Assembly: GCA_034007705.1 (NCBI GenBank)
Contig: JAVEQK010000006.1
Coordinates: forward strand, 58,771-122,770
DNA: 64,000 nt
Origin: UBA10518 sp022837185
Lineage (GTDB): Bacteria > Desulfobacterota > Desulfobulbia > Desulfobulbales > Desulfobulbaceae
Reading direction: 5' to 3'
The notes below the pieces were generated by a model. That model was given only the letters and a program-made list of their open reading frames with translations, searched no databases and had not been told where the DNA came from. Numbering within the stretch: the stretch's first letter is position 1; each line of letters begins with the position of its first letter. The position numbers and the translations under genes were made by a program. Shown in pieces: positions 33,205 through 42,403 of the stretch.

Positions 33205-34776
33205 TCACCTTTTTCTGCCGGCGCGATTATAGTGGTCAACAATGGCCCTCACCATGTCGGGAATGGTATAGCGGTCGGGCTGCACGGCAACCCTGAGACC
33301 GTTTTCCTCCACCGTTTTCGAGGTGATCGGTCCGATGGTCGCTATATCCACCCCATTCAACAGCCGGTGCAGTTCTTCCTCCGACCCCGCGTCCACCATG
33401 GTCAGAAAATTAATCACTGTCGATGAGCTGGTAAAGGTTACCATATCTATCTTCTTCTCTTCCAGCTCTTCGCGAAGCTGCTCCTTTCTGCCCTTGACCG
33501 GCACGTTCCGGTACACGGGAACAATCCGTACCTCGGCGCCGCCCCGGGTGAGCATATCGGGCAGGACATCCCTTGCCGCCAGCGCCCTGGGCAGCAGGAT
33601 TCTGCGGCCGACGACCCCTTGCGCCAGCAGCGCTTCGCCCAGCCCCTCGCCGGTGAACTTCTCCGGCAGCAGATCCGCCCTGATGCCGTACTTCAGCAGC
33701 TCATCGCCGGTGGCCCTCCCGACCACCGCTATCCTGGGGCCGGAAAGACTGCGGGAGTCGAGCCCCAATTCGCGCACCCTTTTGAAAAAATAGGTCACCG
33801 CGTTCAGACTGGTGAACAGCAGCCAGTCAAAGGCGCCGATATCCTTGATTTCCCCGTCGAGTTCGGTGTTGTCCCCCATCGGTTCAATATTGATGGTCGA
33901 ATACTCCAGGCAGTCGGCGCCCTGCTCCTCGAGCAGGGCCACCAGTTCGCTGGCCTGCTCCCGGGTGCGGGTAACGATGATCCGCCGGCCGAACAGGGGC
34001 CTTTTTTCGAACCAGTCAATGGTCTTGCGCAATTTGACCACCTCGCCGACAACAATCAGCGCCGGCGGTTTGATGCCCTCTTCCCTGACGATGTCGGTAA
34101 TGGTGTCCAGGGTGCCCTCCACCGACCGCTGTTCCGGGGTGGATGCCCATCGCACCACCGCCACGGGAGTTTTCGGGTCGCGGCCGTGCTCCATCAATTT
34201 GCCGGTGATGATGGGCAGGTTCTTGATGCCCATGAAAATCACGATGGTCCCGGCGCCGGTGGCCAGTTTGTCCCACCTGATGTTGGATTCCTTCTTGGCC
34301 GGATCCTCATGGCCGGTGATAAAGGCGACCGAAGCGGTATAATGCCGATGGGTTATGGGAATGCCCGCATAGGTGGCCGCCGCGGTGGCGGAGGTGACAC
34401 CCGGCACCACCTCGAACGGGATGGAGGCGGCCACCAGCTCTTCAATTTCCTCGGCGCCGCGGCCGAAGATGAAGGGGTCGCCGCCCTTGAGCCGGACAAC
34501 CATCTTGCCGGCCCGGCCGTGCTCGACCAGCATGCGGTTGATCGCCTCCTGGGTATAGGCATGGAGGCCGCCGCCTTTTTTGCCCACATAGATGAGCTGG
34601 GCGGATTCCTGCACATGGCGCAGCAGTTTCCTGCTGGCCAGGTAATCGTAGATCACGACCTCGGCCCGCTCGAGGAGATACTTGCCGCGCAGGGTGAGAA
34701 GTCCCGGGTCGCCCGGACCGGCGCCGACCAGGTAGACCTTGCCCACCGGCCGGCTGGATGGAGTATTGGTGCTCAT
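33205..34776 (-). CDS. cobA-hemD: Uroporphyrinogen-III C-methyltransferase / uroporphyrinogen-III synthase fusion
   Basis: A 523-residue bifunctional protein. The N-terminal half is a SAM-dependent methyltransferase (VYLVGAGPGDPGLLTLRG, VVPGVTSATAAATYAGIP, VIFMGIKNLP) making precorrin-2, the siroheme and cobalamin precursor; the C-terminal half (from about residue 260) is HemD, cyclising hydroxymethylbilane (FTSLNAVTYFF and TFTSSSTVINFL). Fusion joins product and next substrate. It follows hemC by 12 bases and is coupled to the CULT gene, placing siroheme supply in one unit, which suits a dsr-carrying organism. Confidence 0.95.
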   Translation of the reverse strand: MSTNTPSSRPVGKVYLVGAGPGDPGLLTLRGKYLLERAEVVIYDYLASRKLLRHVQESAQLIYVGKKGGGLHAYTQEAINRMLVEHGRAGKMVVRLKGGDPFIFGRGAEEIEELVAASIPFEVVPGVTSATAAATYAGIPITHRHYTASVAFITGHEDPAKKESNIRWDKLATGAGTIVIFMGIKNLPIITGKLMEHGRDPKTPVAVVRWASTPEQRSVEGTLDTITDIVREEGIKPPALIVVGEVVKLRKTIDWFEKRPLFGRRIIVTRTREQASELVALLEEQGADCLEYSTINIEPMGDNTELDGEIKDIGAFDWLLFTSLNAVTYFFKRVRELGLDSRSLSGPRIAVVGRATGDELLKYGIRADLLPEKFTGEGLGEALLAQGVVGRRILLPRALAARDVLPDMLTRGGAEVRIVPVYRNVPVKGRKEQLREELEEKKIDMVTFTSSSTVINFLTMVDAGSEEELHRLLNGVDIATIGPITSKTVEENGLRVAVQPDRYTIPDMVRAIVDHYNRAGRKR

Positions 34777-34788
34777 TTCCCTCCCGGA

Positions 34789-35715
34789 CTAGGCGCCGTA
34801 CACTTCGTCGAGTATTTTCCTCCCGCCCATTGCCAGCAGCATGTCGGCGAGACGGGTGCCCAGAGGGGCCGCCTCCGCGGCCGGACCGGTGAGCCGGTCC
34901 TGGAGGATCTCCCTGCCGTCGACGCTGGCGATCAGCCCGGTCAGGGTGATTGTCCCGCCCGAGAGCGTCGCATGCGCCCCGATGGGGACCTGACAGCCTC
35001 CTTCCAGGCGCTCGAGAAAGGCGCGTTCGGCGGCGACGGCAACGGCAGTGACGGGATGATGCAGAAAAGAAAGGGTTTCCGCCAGCTCGGCGTCGTCCCG
35101 GCGCAGCTCGATTCCCAGGGCGCCCTGGCCGATGGCGGGCAGCATCTGCTCGGGGCTGAACAGCATGGTGATCCGGTCCGCCATGCCGAGGCGGTTGAGG
35201 CCCGCGGCGGCGAGAACGATGGCGTCGTACCTGCCCTCCTCCAGCTTGCGCAGGCGGGTGTCGAGGTTGCCGCGCAGGTCCTCGATCACCAGATCGGGCC
35301 GCAGCCGGGCAAGCTGCGACTTGCGCCGCAGGCTGGACGTCCCGACCTTGGCGCCCCGGGGCAGGGCCTCAACATCCTTGCATTGCAGGGAAATAAAGGC
35401 ATCCCGTGGATTTTCCCGCTCCGGGACCACCCCGAGGTGCAGCCCCTCCGGCAGTTCGGTGGGCACATCCTTCATGGAATGGACGGCCAGGTCCGCCCGG
35501 CCGTCGAGCAGGGCGTCCTCGATCTCCTTGACAAACAGTCCCTTGCCGCCGACCTTGGCCAGCGGCACATCGAGGATCTTGTCGCCCGTGGTGGTTATTT
35601 TCACCAGTTCGACGGCAACGCCGGGATGGCGCCGTTCAATCTGGTCCTTGACCCAGGTGGACTGGGTAACGGCGAGCAGGCTTTTTCGCGTGGCTAACTT
35701 GATTGTTTTTCGCAT
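34789..35715 (-). CDS. hemC: Porphobilinogen deaminase (hydroxymethylbilane synthase)
   Basis: A 308-residue enzyme that joins four porphobilinogens. Starts KLATRKSLLAVTQSTWVKDQ, with HSMKDVPTELPEGL, and ends with LEGGCQVPIGAH, the Cys that carries the dipyrromethane cofactor. Length and motifs are complete. It lies 23 bases after the unknown gene upstream and 12 bases before cobA-hemD, in the order gmhA, unknown, hemC, cobA-hemD, CULT. Confidence 0.96.
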   Translation of the reverse strand: MRKTIKLATRKSLLAVTQSTWVKDQIERRHPGVAVELVKITTTGDKILDVPLAKVGGKGLFVKEIEDALLDGRADLAVHSMKDVPTELPEGLHLGVVPERENPRDAFISLQCKDVEALPRGAKVGTSSLRRKSQLARLRPDLVIEDLRGNLDTRLRKLEEGRYDAIVLAAAGLNRLGMADRITMLFSPEQMLPAIGQGALGIELRRDDAELAETLSFLHHPVTAVAVAAERAFLERLEGGCQVPIGAHATLSGGTITLTGLIASVDGREILQDRLTGPAAEAAPLGTRLADMLLAMGGRKILDEVYGA

Positions 35716-35738
35716 TCTCTTTCTTTGCTGAAGTCTGA

Positions 35739-36686
35739 TTATTTGTTGGCCAGGACATCCAGAAGGGCGGCCGCAAGCAGCGGAATCATCAGTTCGTGGT
35801 GCCCGGTGAAATTGAAGCCCCGGCCTCCCTCCATGGTGGGGCGCTGGACGACGTTGACGGTCGGCCGGTATTGCCGGAGAAAATCAAAATTGGCGGTGGT
35901 GATGTTCCTGACCGCGTACCCCAGGTTGCGGACGACGGTCAGGGCCTTGAGGAAAACCTCCGGCAGCACCACCGCGGACCCGATGTTCAGGTAGACGCCG
36001 CCTTCCAGGCAGGCAACCTGGCTGCAGAAAACCTGAAAGTCATGGTGGCTGGTCTGGCCGATGGCCGCGCCGTCCGCCCCGGGATGAATATGAATGATGT
36101 CCGTGCCGATGGCCACGTGGACGGTCACCGGGATGTCCAGCTTCCTTGCCTGGGCCACCAGGCTCTGATCGTTATAGGCAAAGGCCTGCTCCAGCAGGAC
36201 ATCACCCACCGCCTCCCCCAGGCCGATATTTTTTTCCGCCCCGCGGCAGATCGCGCCGTTGAGGACCTCTCCGGTTTCCCGGGCGGCGCCGAAGGCTCCC
36301 GCCCCCAGGACATCCGCCACTTCCTCCGACGTCCGCCCGGCCATGGCGATCTCGGCGTCGTGGACGATTCCCGCCCCGTTCAAGGCGATGCCGCTGATGA
36401 TTCCCCTGCGCATCAGGTCGATCAGGACAGGACTGAGCCCCACCTTGATCACATGCGCTCCCAGGCCGAGCAGCACCGGCCTGTCGCTTTCGTGGGCGGT
36501 TGCGATCCGCTGCACCAGGTCAGGAAAATCACTGCCCGCGAACTGGCGGGGCAGGGCGGCCATCAGGTCCCGGACCGTCATGCCCGCCGCCGGCGGCCGG
36601 GCAAAATCGGCCACCGTGACCTTGGAGTGCCGGCCATAGATAGAATAGGTATGCAGATCCTTGAAGTCAAGCGGGTCGGGAATCAC
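35739..36686 (-). CDS. Conserved protein of unknown function between gmhA and hemC
   Basis: A 315-residue cytoplasmic protein. It shows conserved-looking blocks such as LLGLGAHVIKVGLSPVLIDLM, GIALNGAGIVHDAEIAMAG and HVAIGTDIIHIHP, and a C-terminal FTGHHELMIP. The pattern faintly recalls the NAD-binding fold of deoxyhypusine-synthase relatives, but I cannot confirm this. GTG start at 36686, chosen because the region further upstream belongs to gmhA in another frame; the 3' end of gmhA overlaps it by 20 bases. It is 23 bases upstream of hemC, so probably co-transcribed. Confidence 0.75.
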   Translation of the reverse strand: MIPDPLDFKDLHTYSIYGRHSKVTVADFARPPAAGMTVRDLMAALPRQFAGSDFPDLVQRIATAHESDRPVLLGLGAHVIKVGLSPVLIDLMRRGIISGIALNGAGIVHDAEIAMAGRTSEEVADVLGAGAFGAARETGEVLNGAICRGAEKNIGLGEAVGDVLLEQAFAYNDQSLVAQARKLDIPVTVHVAIGTDIIHIHPGADGAAIGQTSHHDFQVFCSQVACLEGGVYLNIGSAVVLPEVFLKALTVVRNLGYAVRNITTANFDFLRQYRPTVNVVQRPTMEGGRGFNFTGHHELMIPLLAAALLDVLANK

Positions 36687-37260
36687 CGAACATCTCCATT
36701 TCGACCAGTTCGCAGACCATGTGCTCCACCCAGAGGTGCGTCTCCTGGATATGGGGGGTGGAGTCGGTCGGCACATTGAGCAGCAGGTCGGCCACGGGCC
36801 CCAGGTCGCCTCCCGGCTTCGCCGTTCCGCCGGTGAGGGCCGCCGTCCGCATGCCCATCTCCCTGGCGGCGGCCAGGGCCCTGACCACGTTGGGCGACCT
36901 GCCGCTGGTGGATATGGCAAGGGCCAGGTCACCCGGTTTGCCCAGGGCCTGCACCTGCTTGACGAAGACCAGGTCAAAGCCGAAATCATTGCCGATGCTC
37001 GTCAGCACGGAACTGTCGGTGGTCAGGGCGATTGCCGGCAGTGGCCTGCGGTCGATCATGAACCTGTTGACGAACTCGGCGGCCATGTGCTGGGCGTCGG
37101 CGGCGCTGCCGCCATTGCCGAACAGGAGCAGCTTGCCCCCGGCGCGAAAGGTTTCCACTATCCAACCGGCCAGTTCGATGATCAGGCCGGTCGAGGCCGC
37201 CGCAAAGGCCTGCCGCGCGGCGGTGGATTGAACGAGATTGGCGGCGATACGGGTTTTCAT
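36667..37260 (-). CDS. gmhA: Phosphoheptose isomerase (sedoheptulose 7-phosphate isomerase)
   Basis: A 197-residue SIS-domain enzyme making D-glycero-D-manno-heptose 7-phosphate for LPS core. Motifs: LLLFGNGGSAADAQHMAAEF, the GTD-type block LTTDSSVLTSIGNDF, LAISTSGRSPNVV, and HIQETHLWVEHMVCELVE with the metal-binding His/Gln residues. ATG at 37260 is preferred over an upstream TTG; a good ribosome site is not evident. adk upstream ends with its own terminator, so gmhA probably begins the unit that includes hemC and the CULT gene. Confidence 0.92.
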   Translation of the reverse strand: MKTRIAANLVQSTAARQAFAAASTGLIIELAGWIVETFRAGGKLLLFGNGGSAADAQHMAAEFVNRFMIDRRPLPAIALTTDSSVLTSIGNDFGFDLVFVKQVQALGKPGDLALAISTSGRSPNVVRALAAAREMGMRTAALTGGTAKPGGDLGPVADLLLNVPTDSTPHIQETHLWVEHMVCELVEMEMFGDSRPA

Positions 37261-37298
37261 GGTGGCAACAATGAAAGAAAAACCCGGTGCTGTCAAAT

Positions 37299-37335
37299 AA
37301 AAAAACGTTCCCGCGCCGCAGGGGCACGGGAACGT
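37299..37335 (-). terminator. Rho-independent terminator of adk
   Basis: On the minus strand, after the adk stop codon, a 9-base perfect stem ACGTTCCCG / CGGGAACGT (37305-37313 and 37327-37335 on the plus strand) is followed by a run of T. A textbook terminator that separates adk from gmhA. Confidence 0.85.
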
Positions 37336-37360
37336 CCGGTCCGGCGGAAAATCGGCCCGC

Positions 37361-38035
37361 TCAGGTGAGCTGGCTCATGATGGCCTCGGAGACCTCCTTG
37401 ATGCTCGGCGAGCCGTCCACCGAGATCACCTTGGGGCCGGCGATCCCCTTGAAGTAATTGACCGCCGCCATGGTTCCGGTCTTGTCGTCATAGTAAATAT
37501 CGTGGCGCTTGTTGATGGCTTCCTCGTCCTGGTCGTCGGGCCGGGTCGACAGGTCGCCGCCGCAGACCCGGCAGACGAGCTTGCCCCCTTTTTCCACCGG
37601 CTTGATGGCGTCAAAGGCGATATGGTTGGGATGATTGTTATCATTGACGCACAGACGCCGGCCCATGATCCGCAGCTTGGCGATATCCCTGGGGAGGACG
37701 ATCTCAATCACGTAATCGAGCTTCATGCCGGATTCCTTGAGGGCCTTGTCCAGCGCTTCCGCCTGGGCCAGGGAGCGGGGAAAACCGTCCAGGAGCCAGC
37801 CTTTTTCCTTGGACTTGCCCAGGGTTTCGAGGACCATGGGAATGGTGATGCTGTCGGGCACCAGTTCCCCCCGGTCTATATACTCCTTGGCTTTTTTGCC
37901 GAGCTCGGTGCCGCCCTTGATGTGCTGGCGGAAAATGGCACCCGACTCAATATGATCCATATGGTACTTTTTCTGTACGATGGCGCCCTGGGTGCCCTTG
38001 CCGCTGCCGTTCGGTCCGAAAGTCAAAATATTCAT
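37361..38035 (-). CDS. adk: Adenylate kinase
   Basis: A 224-residue kinase interconverting ATP, AMP and ADP. P-loop FGPNGSGKGTQ (usual GPPGAGKGTQ), AMP-binding ESGAIFRQHI and GFPRSLAQAEAL, and a long LID carrying cysteines CRVCGGD with LCVN, consistent with a zinc-containing LID. Single-gene unit with its own terminator at 37299-37335. The 351-base upstream region is shared divergently with hom. Confidence 0.94.
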   Translation of the reverse strand: MNILTFGPNGSGKGTQGAIVQKKYHMDHIESGAIFRQHIKGGTELGKKAKEYIDRGELVPDSITIPMVLETLGKSKEKGWLLDGFPRSLAQAEALDKALKESGMKLDYVIEIVLPRDIAKLRIMGRRLCVNDNNHPNHIAFDAIKPVEKGGKLVCRVCGGDLSTRPDDQDEEAINKRHDIYYDDKTGTMAAVNYFKGIAGPKVISVDGSPSIKEVSEAIMSQLT

Positions 38036-38386
38036 ATGCCGTCTCCTTGAGTTAAGGTTGAAAAAGACGTACCGCTAACCAACTGTCCAAAATGATGAAA
38101 AAGCCGGCGGGCGTGAATGAATGACAACTCATTCACCGGCTGAATATACCGTAACTCGCCCCATTACGCTATGAAAATATCCAGCCCGTCCCGCCTGCCG
38201 CCTTCCCCTGCCCGGGCATGGCAAAACCGGTCAACCGGACCGTCATGGCGGCGGCGGTCCCGCGTGGAATCAGCCAAACCCCCCTGCATACTTTTTGACA
38301 AGCCGGCCCAAAAAGGGTAAGTCTTGCCGGATACGGATTCGCCACAGAACAACCCTTTGTCTCACTGTATTATTGCCTGGAAAATC
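38036..38386. other. Divergent adk-hom intergenic region with hairpin
   Basis: No gene is visible. A stem GTGAATGA (38113-38120) / TCATTCAC (38129-38136), extended by AGCCG / CGGCT with a bulge, sits near the adk end. A candidate hom promoter lies at 38295-38323. The rest is unremarkable. Confidence 0.5.
38295..38323 (+). promoter_or_regulatory. Candidate promoter for hom
   Basis: TTGACA (38295-38300), 17 bases, TAAGTC (38318-38323), about 65 bases before the hom start. Same unusual TAAGT-type -10 as the dsrA and icd candidates, preceded by GGG in two of the three and by GGA at dsrA. Confidence 0.4.
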
Positions 38387-39697
38387 ATGAAAGAAATTCA
38401 AGTCGGACTCATCGGCTTCGGTACGGTCGGCAGCGGCCTGGCCGAAGTGCTCCTCAACGAACGGAAAAGGCTGCAGCAGCGGACCGGCCTCTCCATCCGC
38501 CTTGCCAAGGTGGCCGATATCAGGATCAGCGAACTGCCGGCCCGGTTTGCCGATGTCACCCTGACCGCCAACGCCGACGACCTGTTCAACGACCCGGACA
38601 TTGACATCATCGTCGAGCTGATCGGCGGCATCGAACCGGCCAAATCATTTCTGCTCAAGGCCATTGCCGCCGGCAAACACGTGGTCACCGCCAACAAGGC
38701 CCTGATCTCCCAGGAAGGATGGGACATCTTCACCGCCGCCGCGGCGAAAAACGTCGAGGTCGGCTTCGAGGCCAGCGTCGGCGGCGGCATCCCGGTCATC
38801 AAAACCCTCAAGGAAGGTTTGGTGGCCAACAGGATTCTGGCCATCATGGGCATCATGAACGGCACCGCCAACTACATCCTGACCAGGATGACCGACGAGG
38901 GGGCCCCCTTCGCCGACGTTCTCAAGGACGCCCAGGCGCACGGTTTCGCCGAGGCCGATCCCACCTATGACATCGAGGGGATGGACACGGCCCACAAGCT
39001 GGCCATCCTCATCTCCATCGCCTACGGCATGAACATCAGCCTCAGCGACATCACCACCGAGGGCATTACCCGCATCGAGCCCATCGACATCCAGTTCGCC
39101 CACGAATTCGGCTACCGCATCAAGCTCCTGGCCATCAGCCGCAACCACGGCGACCATATCGAGGCCCGGGTCCACCCCACCATGGTGCCGGAGGAACACC
39201 TGCTGGCCAATATCAACGGCCCCTTCAATGCCATCCAATTTACCGGCGACGCGGTGGGCAACATCCTCCTCTACGGCCAGGGCGCGGGCAAAATGCCGAC
39301 CGGCAGCGCCGTCGCCGCCGACGTTGTCGATATCGCCAGGAACATCCGGACCGGGGCAGTCAACCGCGTGCCGGCCCTTTCCTACCTGCCGGAAGCAATC
39401 ACCCCCCGCCGGATCACCCCCCTGGACGAGGTGTCCTGCTCCTACTATTTCCGGATTTCCGTCAAGGACGAACCCGGCGTCCTGGCCTCCATCGCCGGGA
39501 TCCTCGGCCGCCACGGCATCAGCATTGAATCGGTCATCCAGAAGGGACGCCGGCACACCGGCCCGGTGTTCGTTGTCATGCGGACCCACAGCGCCAGGGA
39601 GGCAGCGGTCCGCAAGGCTCTGGCCGAGATCGACACCCTGGATTCGGTGACCAGCCAAACGGTCAAGATCCGCATTCTCGAGGACGACGACGAGTAG
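38387..39697 (+). CDS. hom: Homoserine dehydrogenase with ACT domain
   Basis: A 436-residue enzyme of the aspartate pathway reducing aspartate semialdehyde to homoserine. N-terminal NAD(P) site GLIGFGTVGSGLAEVL, then VVTANKALI and GGGIPVIKTL, NGTANYILTRM, and a C-terminal ACT domain (YYFRISVKDEPGVLASIAGI) for threonine feedback. ATG at 38387 has only a weak ribosome site, but the conserved start is there. It is followed after 14 bases by the phosphoglycerate-mutase-like gene. Confidence 0.95.
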   Translation: MKEIQVGLIGFGTVGSGLAEVLLNERKRLQQRTGLSIRLAKVADIRISELPARFADVTLTANADDLFNDPDIDIIVELIGGIEPAKSFLLKAIAAGKHVVTANKALISQEGWDIFTAAAAKNVEVGFEASVGGGIPVIKTLKEGLVANRILAIMGIMNGTANYILTRMTDEGAPFADVLKDAQAHGFAEADPTYDIEGMDTAHKLAILISIAYGMNISLSDITTEGITRIEPIDIQFAHEFGYRIKLLAISRNHGDHIEARVHPTMVPEEHLLANINGPFNAIQFTGDAVGNILLYGQGAGKMPTGSAVAADVVDIARNIRTGAVNRVPALSYLPEAITPRRITPLDEVSCSYYFRISVKDEPGVLASIAGILGRHGISIESVIQKGRRHTGPVFVVMRTHSAREAAVRKALAEIDTLDSVTSQTVKIRILEDDDE

Positions 39698-39711
39698 TCC
39701 CGCGGCCGGCC

Positions 39712-40938
39712 ATGAAGTATATCCTGCTCATCGGCGACGGCATGGGGGACCTGCCCGTGCCCGAACTCGGCAACGCCACCCCCCTGGAGGCCGCCGGGAA
39801 GCCGGCCATTGACCGCCTGGCCCGCGAGGGGGAGATGCTGCTGGTCAGAACCGTGCCCCCCGGCTTCCCGCCCGGCAGCGATGTCGCCAACCTCTCCCTG
39901 CTCGGCTACGAGCCGGAAAAATATTATACCGGACGCGCCCCTCTCGAGGCCGCCAGCATGGGCGTGGCCATCGAATCCGACGAAATCGCCTACCGCTGCA
40001 ACCTGGTGACCGTCGAATACCGGCCCGGCGGCGGCATTATCATGCGCGACTTCACCGCCGGCCATATTTCCAGCAGCGAGGCGGCTGAGCTGATCACGAC
40101 CGTGCAGCGGGACTGCGGGAGCGAGCGCTTCACCTTTCATCCCGGCATCAGCTACCGGCACCTGCTGGTGGTCAAAAACAGTGCCGGCACCCCCCAGACC
40201 GTCCCGCCCCACGACCATACCGATCAGGACGTCACCCGCTTCTACCGGAACTACCTTGAGGCCGCCGACTGGCGGGAGCTGATGACCGGCAGCGCGGCGA
40301 TCCTGGCGGATCATCCTGTCAATGTTCGCCGGGCCGCCCGGAACCTGCCTCCGGCCAACAGCCTGTGGCCATGGGGCGAGGGCCGGCCGCTGCGGCTGCC
40401 GCCCTTCGAGGAGCGCTACGGCATCCGCGGCAGCCTCATTTCCGCCGTCGACCTGCTGAAAGGGATCGGCATCTGCTGCGGGCTGGAAATCATCAACGTT
40501 GACGGCGCCACCGGCTATCTTGACACCAATTACGAGGGCAAGGCCCGGGCCGCGCTGGAAGCGCTGCGGGACCGGGATTTTGTCCTGGTCCATGTCGAGG
40601 CGCCCGATGAGGCGGGCCACCAGGGCATGGTCCGGGAGAAGATCCGGGCCATCGAGGATTTCGACGGCCGAATCGTCCGGCCCATCGTCGAGGAGATGGA
40701 ACGGCGGGGCGGGCCGTTCCGGCTGGTGGTGACCATGGACCACTACACGCCCATCTGCCGGCGGACCCATGAAAACTGGCCGGTGCCCATGGTCCTGTAC
40801 GATTCCCGCGGCTCGGCCAGGCCGGCGGGGCTCGCCTACACCGAGGCCAACGCCAAACAGGTTGTGGCCGCCGGCGGCCCCAGCCTGGCAAGCGGCGCCG
40901 ATTTTTTCGCCCGCCTGCTTGATTCCGGGGAGCGGTGA
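39712..40938 (+). CDS. ApgM-type cofactor-independent phosphoglycerate mutase family; putative homoserine kinase
   Basis: A 408-residue alkaline-phosphatase-superfamily protein. Starts MKYILLIGDGMGDLP with metal Asp, has GSDVANLSLLGYEP (catalytic Ser region), and later EAPDEAGHQGM and VTMDHYTP (metal His/Asp). Archaeal-type phosphoglycerate mutases share this layout. A related group adjacent to hom in delta-proteobacteria has been proposed as an alternative homoserine kinase; the gene's position 14 bases after hom fits that. No classical thrB is in the window. The kinase role is a proposal in the family, not shown here. Confidence 0.88.
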   Translation: MKYILLIGDGMGDLPVPELGNATPLEAAGKPAIDRLAREGEMLLVRTVPPGFPPGSDVANLSLLGYEPEKYYTGRAPLEAASMGVAIESDEIAYRCNLVTVEYRPGGGIIMRDFTAGHISSSEAAELITTVQRDCGSERFTFHPGISYRHLLVVKNSAGTPQTVPPHDHTDQDVTRFYRNYLEAADWRELMTGSAAILADHPVNVRRAARNLPPANSLWPWGEGRPLRLPPFEERYGIRGSLISAVDLLKGIGICCGLEIINVDGATGYLDTNYEGKARAALEALRDRDFVLVHVEAPDEAGHQGMVREKIRAIEDFDGRIVRPIVEEMERRGGPFRLVVTMDHYTPICRRTHENWPVPMVLYDSRGSARPAGLAYTEANAKQVVAAGGPSLASGADFFARLLDSGER

Positions 40939-41387
40939 TGAGCAACCTGACCATCAGCATGACCGAACCGGTCCACCGCATGCACTGCCGGGTCATCTAC
41001 GGCGACACCGATGCCGGCGGGGTGGTCTACAACGCCAATTTTCTCCGCTACTTCGAAATGGGCCGGACCGAGATGATGCGCTCCCTGTCCATGCCCTACA
41101 GCCGGATGGAGGAACGGGGCCTCATCCTCCCGGTGACCGAGACCTACCTGCGCTTCAAGGCTCCGGCCCGCTATGATGACCTGATCACCATCGACACCTC
41201 GCTGGTCGAGGTGAAAAAATTCTCCTGCCGCTTCAATTACCGCATTCTCAGAGAGGAAGAGAGCGGCCGGGAACAGTTGCTGGTCAAAGGCTTCACGGTC
41301 CACGCCTGCATCAACCGCCAGGGCAGGCTGACGCCGATCCCCGACGATATCTGCCGGACGATGGCCAAGCTGTGTCAAAACGACTGA
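40938..41387 (+). CDS. Acyl-CoA thioesterase (YbgC/4-hydroxybenzoyl-CoA thioesterase family)
   Basis: A 149-residue hot-dog-fold thioesterase. The signature YGDTDAGGVVYNANFLRYFEMG has the catalytic Asp followed by Tyr-Asn. The ATG at 40938 (or GTG at 40935) overlaps the stop of the preceding gene (TGATG), so it is coupled to it. Substrate unknown; YbgC acts with the Tol-Pal system in other bacteria, but no tol genes are nearby. Confidence 0.88.
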   Translation: MSNLTISMTEPVHRMHCRVIYGDTDAGGVVYNANFLRYFEMGRTEMMRSLSMPYSRMEERGLILPVTETYLRFKAPARYDDLITIDTSLVEVKKFSCRFNYRILREEESGREQLLVKGFTVHACINRQGRLTPIPDDICRTMAKLCQND

Positions 41388-41485
41388 GCACTGTCCAACC
41401 CGGGGACTTCCGCTGATCCTCTTCCCCTGAAAAAAATGTCGGGACAAAAGAGGCTGCCCCCGGCTTTGCCCCGACCGTCCCGCTC

Positions 41486-42397
41486 CTATCGATCCTCCGA
41501 CAGGTCGTGCCGCGCCAGAACGAAGTCCTGTTCGCCCCTGCTCTCCCGGCCGCGCCGGTCGCTGACCCGCCAGGCGGCCCGGACCGTCATGCCCGGCCGC
41601 AAGTCTTGGGGGGCGGTCGGATGAAGCGCTACGATCATGTCGAAGCCGGTCCGGAAATACTCGCCGGCGATCTCACGGCCCTCCGCATCGAAGAGGCGGA
41701 TGTCATGAACATCCACCGGCCGGTCGAAACCGAGGCGGATCTCCACCGGGTCCTCTCCGCCCCTCTCCCAGTCCCCCACCACCATGAGCGGCAGCGGCGG
41801 ACCCGCCGGGGCGATGCGTTCGGGATTGCGGCCAAAGCCTTCCGGGGGCATCTCCGGGAGCGGCTCCCCGGCAACGGTGATGACGACCCGTTCGATATCC
41901 TCGAACTGCAGCGCGGTTTCCGCCACCGAGGCGGCCAGCCCCTGAAAATCGGGGGAACCCGTGGCAACTCCGGGCCCGGCCAGATCCACGGTCACGCTCT
42001 CTCCGGTTTGGGCCGTCACTCGGGCGGAACTCCCCGGCGGAAAGGGGTTGCGCAAACCGCTGTGGGGCGGCAGCTCCCTGGCAACGGCCGCAAGCCCCTC
42101 CAGCAGATGGGCAAGCTGCCCCTCAGGGCGGAAGATGAACAGCGGCACCGGGCGGACCCTGTCCGGATCGGCGGTCAGGGGAAAGAAGCCGACCCGGGCG
42201 AAACAGGTCCCCTCGCCGCCCTCCGGCGGCTCGCCGAAATAGTACTCGTAAGCCTCATTGGCCTGAACCGTGCCGGAGGGCGCCGGGTGCCGGGCAGACT
42301 CCCGGCACCCGGCCACTACCAGCAGGACAGCAAGCACAATACAGGCCGGCCCGAATTGGATCAGAGATTGTCTGCCCCTGGACGGCATCGCTTTCAC
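41486..42397 (-). CDS. GerMN-like lipoprotein at the end of the copper efflux operon
   Basis: A 303-residue lipoprotein: signal peptide with hydrophobic core and lipobox VVAGC (Cys at residue 31). The middle (PVPLFIFRPEGQLAHLLEGLA, ARVTAQTGESVTVDL, ASVAETALQFEDIERVVITV) fits a GerMN domain, known from spore-germination and some envelope proteins. The C-terminal half (VEIRLGFDRPVDVHDI) looks like a beta-sandwich. Its start is 6 bases after the stop of the His/Met-rich gene, so it is the last gene of the cus operon. Role unknown. Confidence 0.78.
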   Translation of the reverse strand: MKAMPSRGRQSLIQFGPACIVLAVLLVVAGCRESARHPAPSGTVQANEAYEYYFGEPPEGGEGTCFARVGFFPLTADPDRVRPVPLFIFRPEGQLAHLLEGLAAVARELPPHSGLRNPFPPGSSARVTAQTGESVTVDLAGPGVATGSPDFQGLAASVAETALQFEDIERVVITVAGEPLPEMPPEGFGRNPERIAPAGPPLPLMVVGDWERGGEDPVEIRLGFDRPVDVHDIRLFDAEGREIAGEYFRTGFDMIVALHPTAPQDLRPGMTVRAAWRVSDRRGRESRGEQDFVLARHDLSEDR

Positions 42398-42403
42398 CGT
42401 CGA

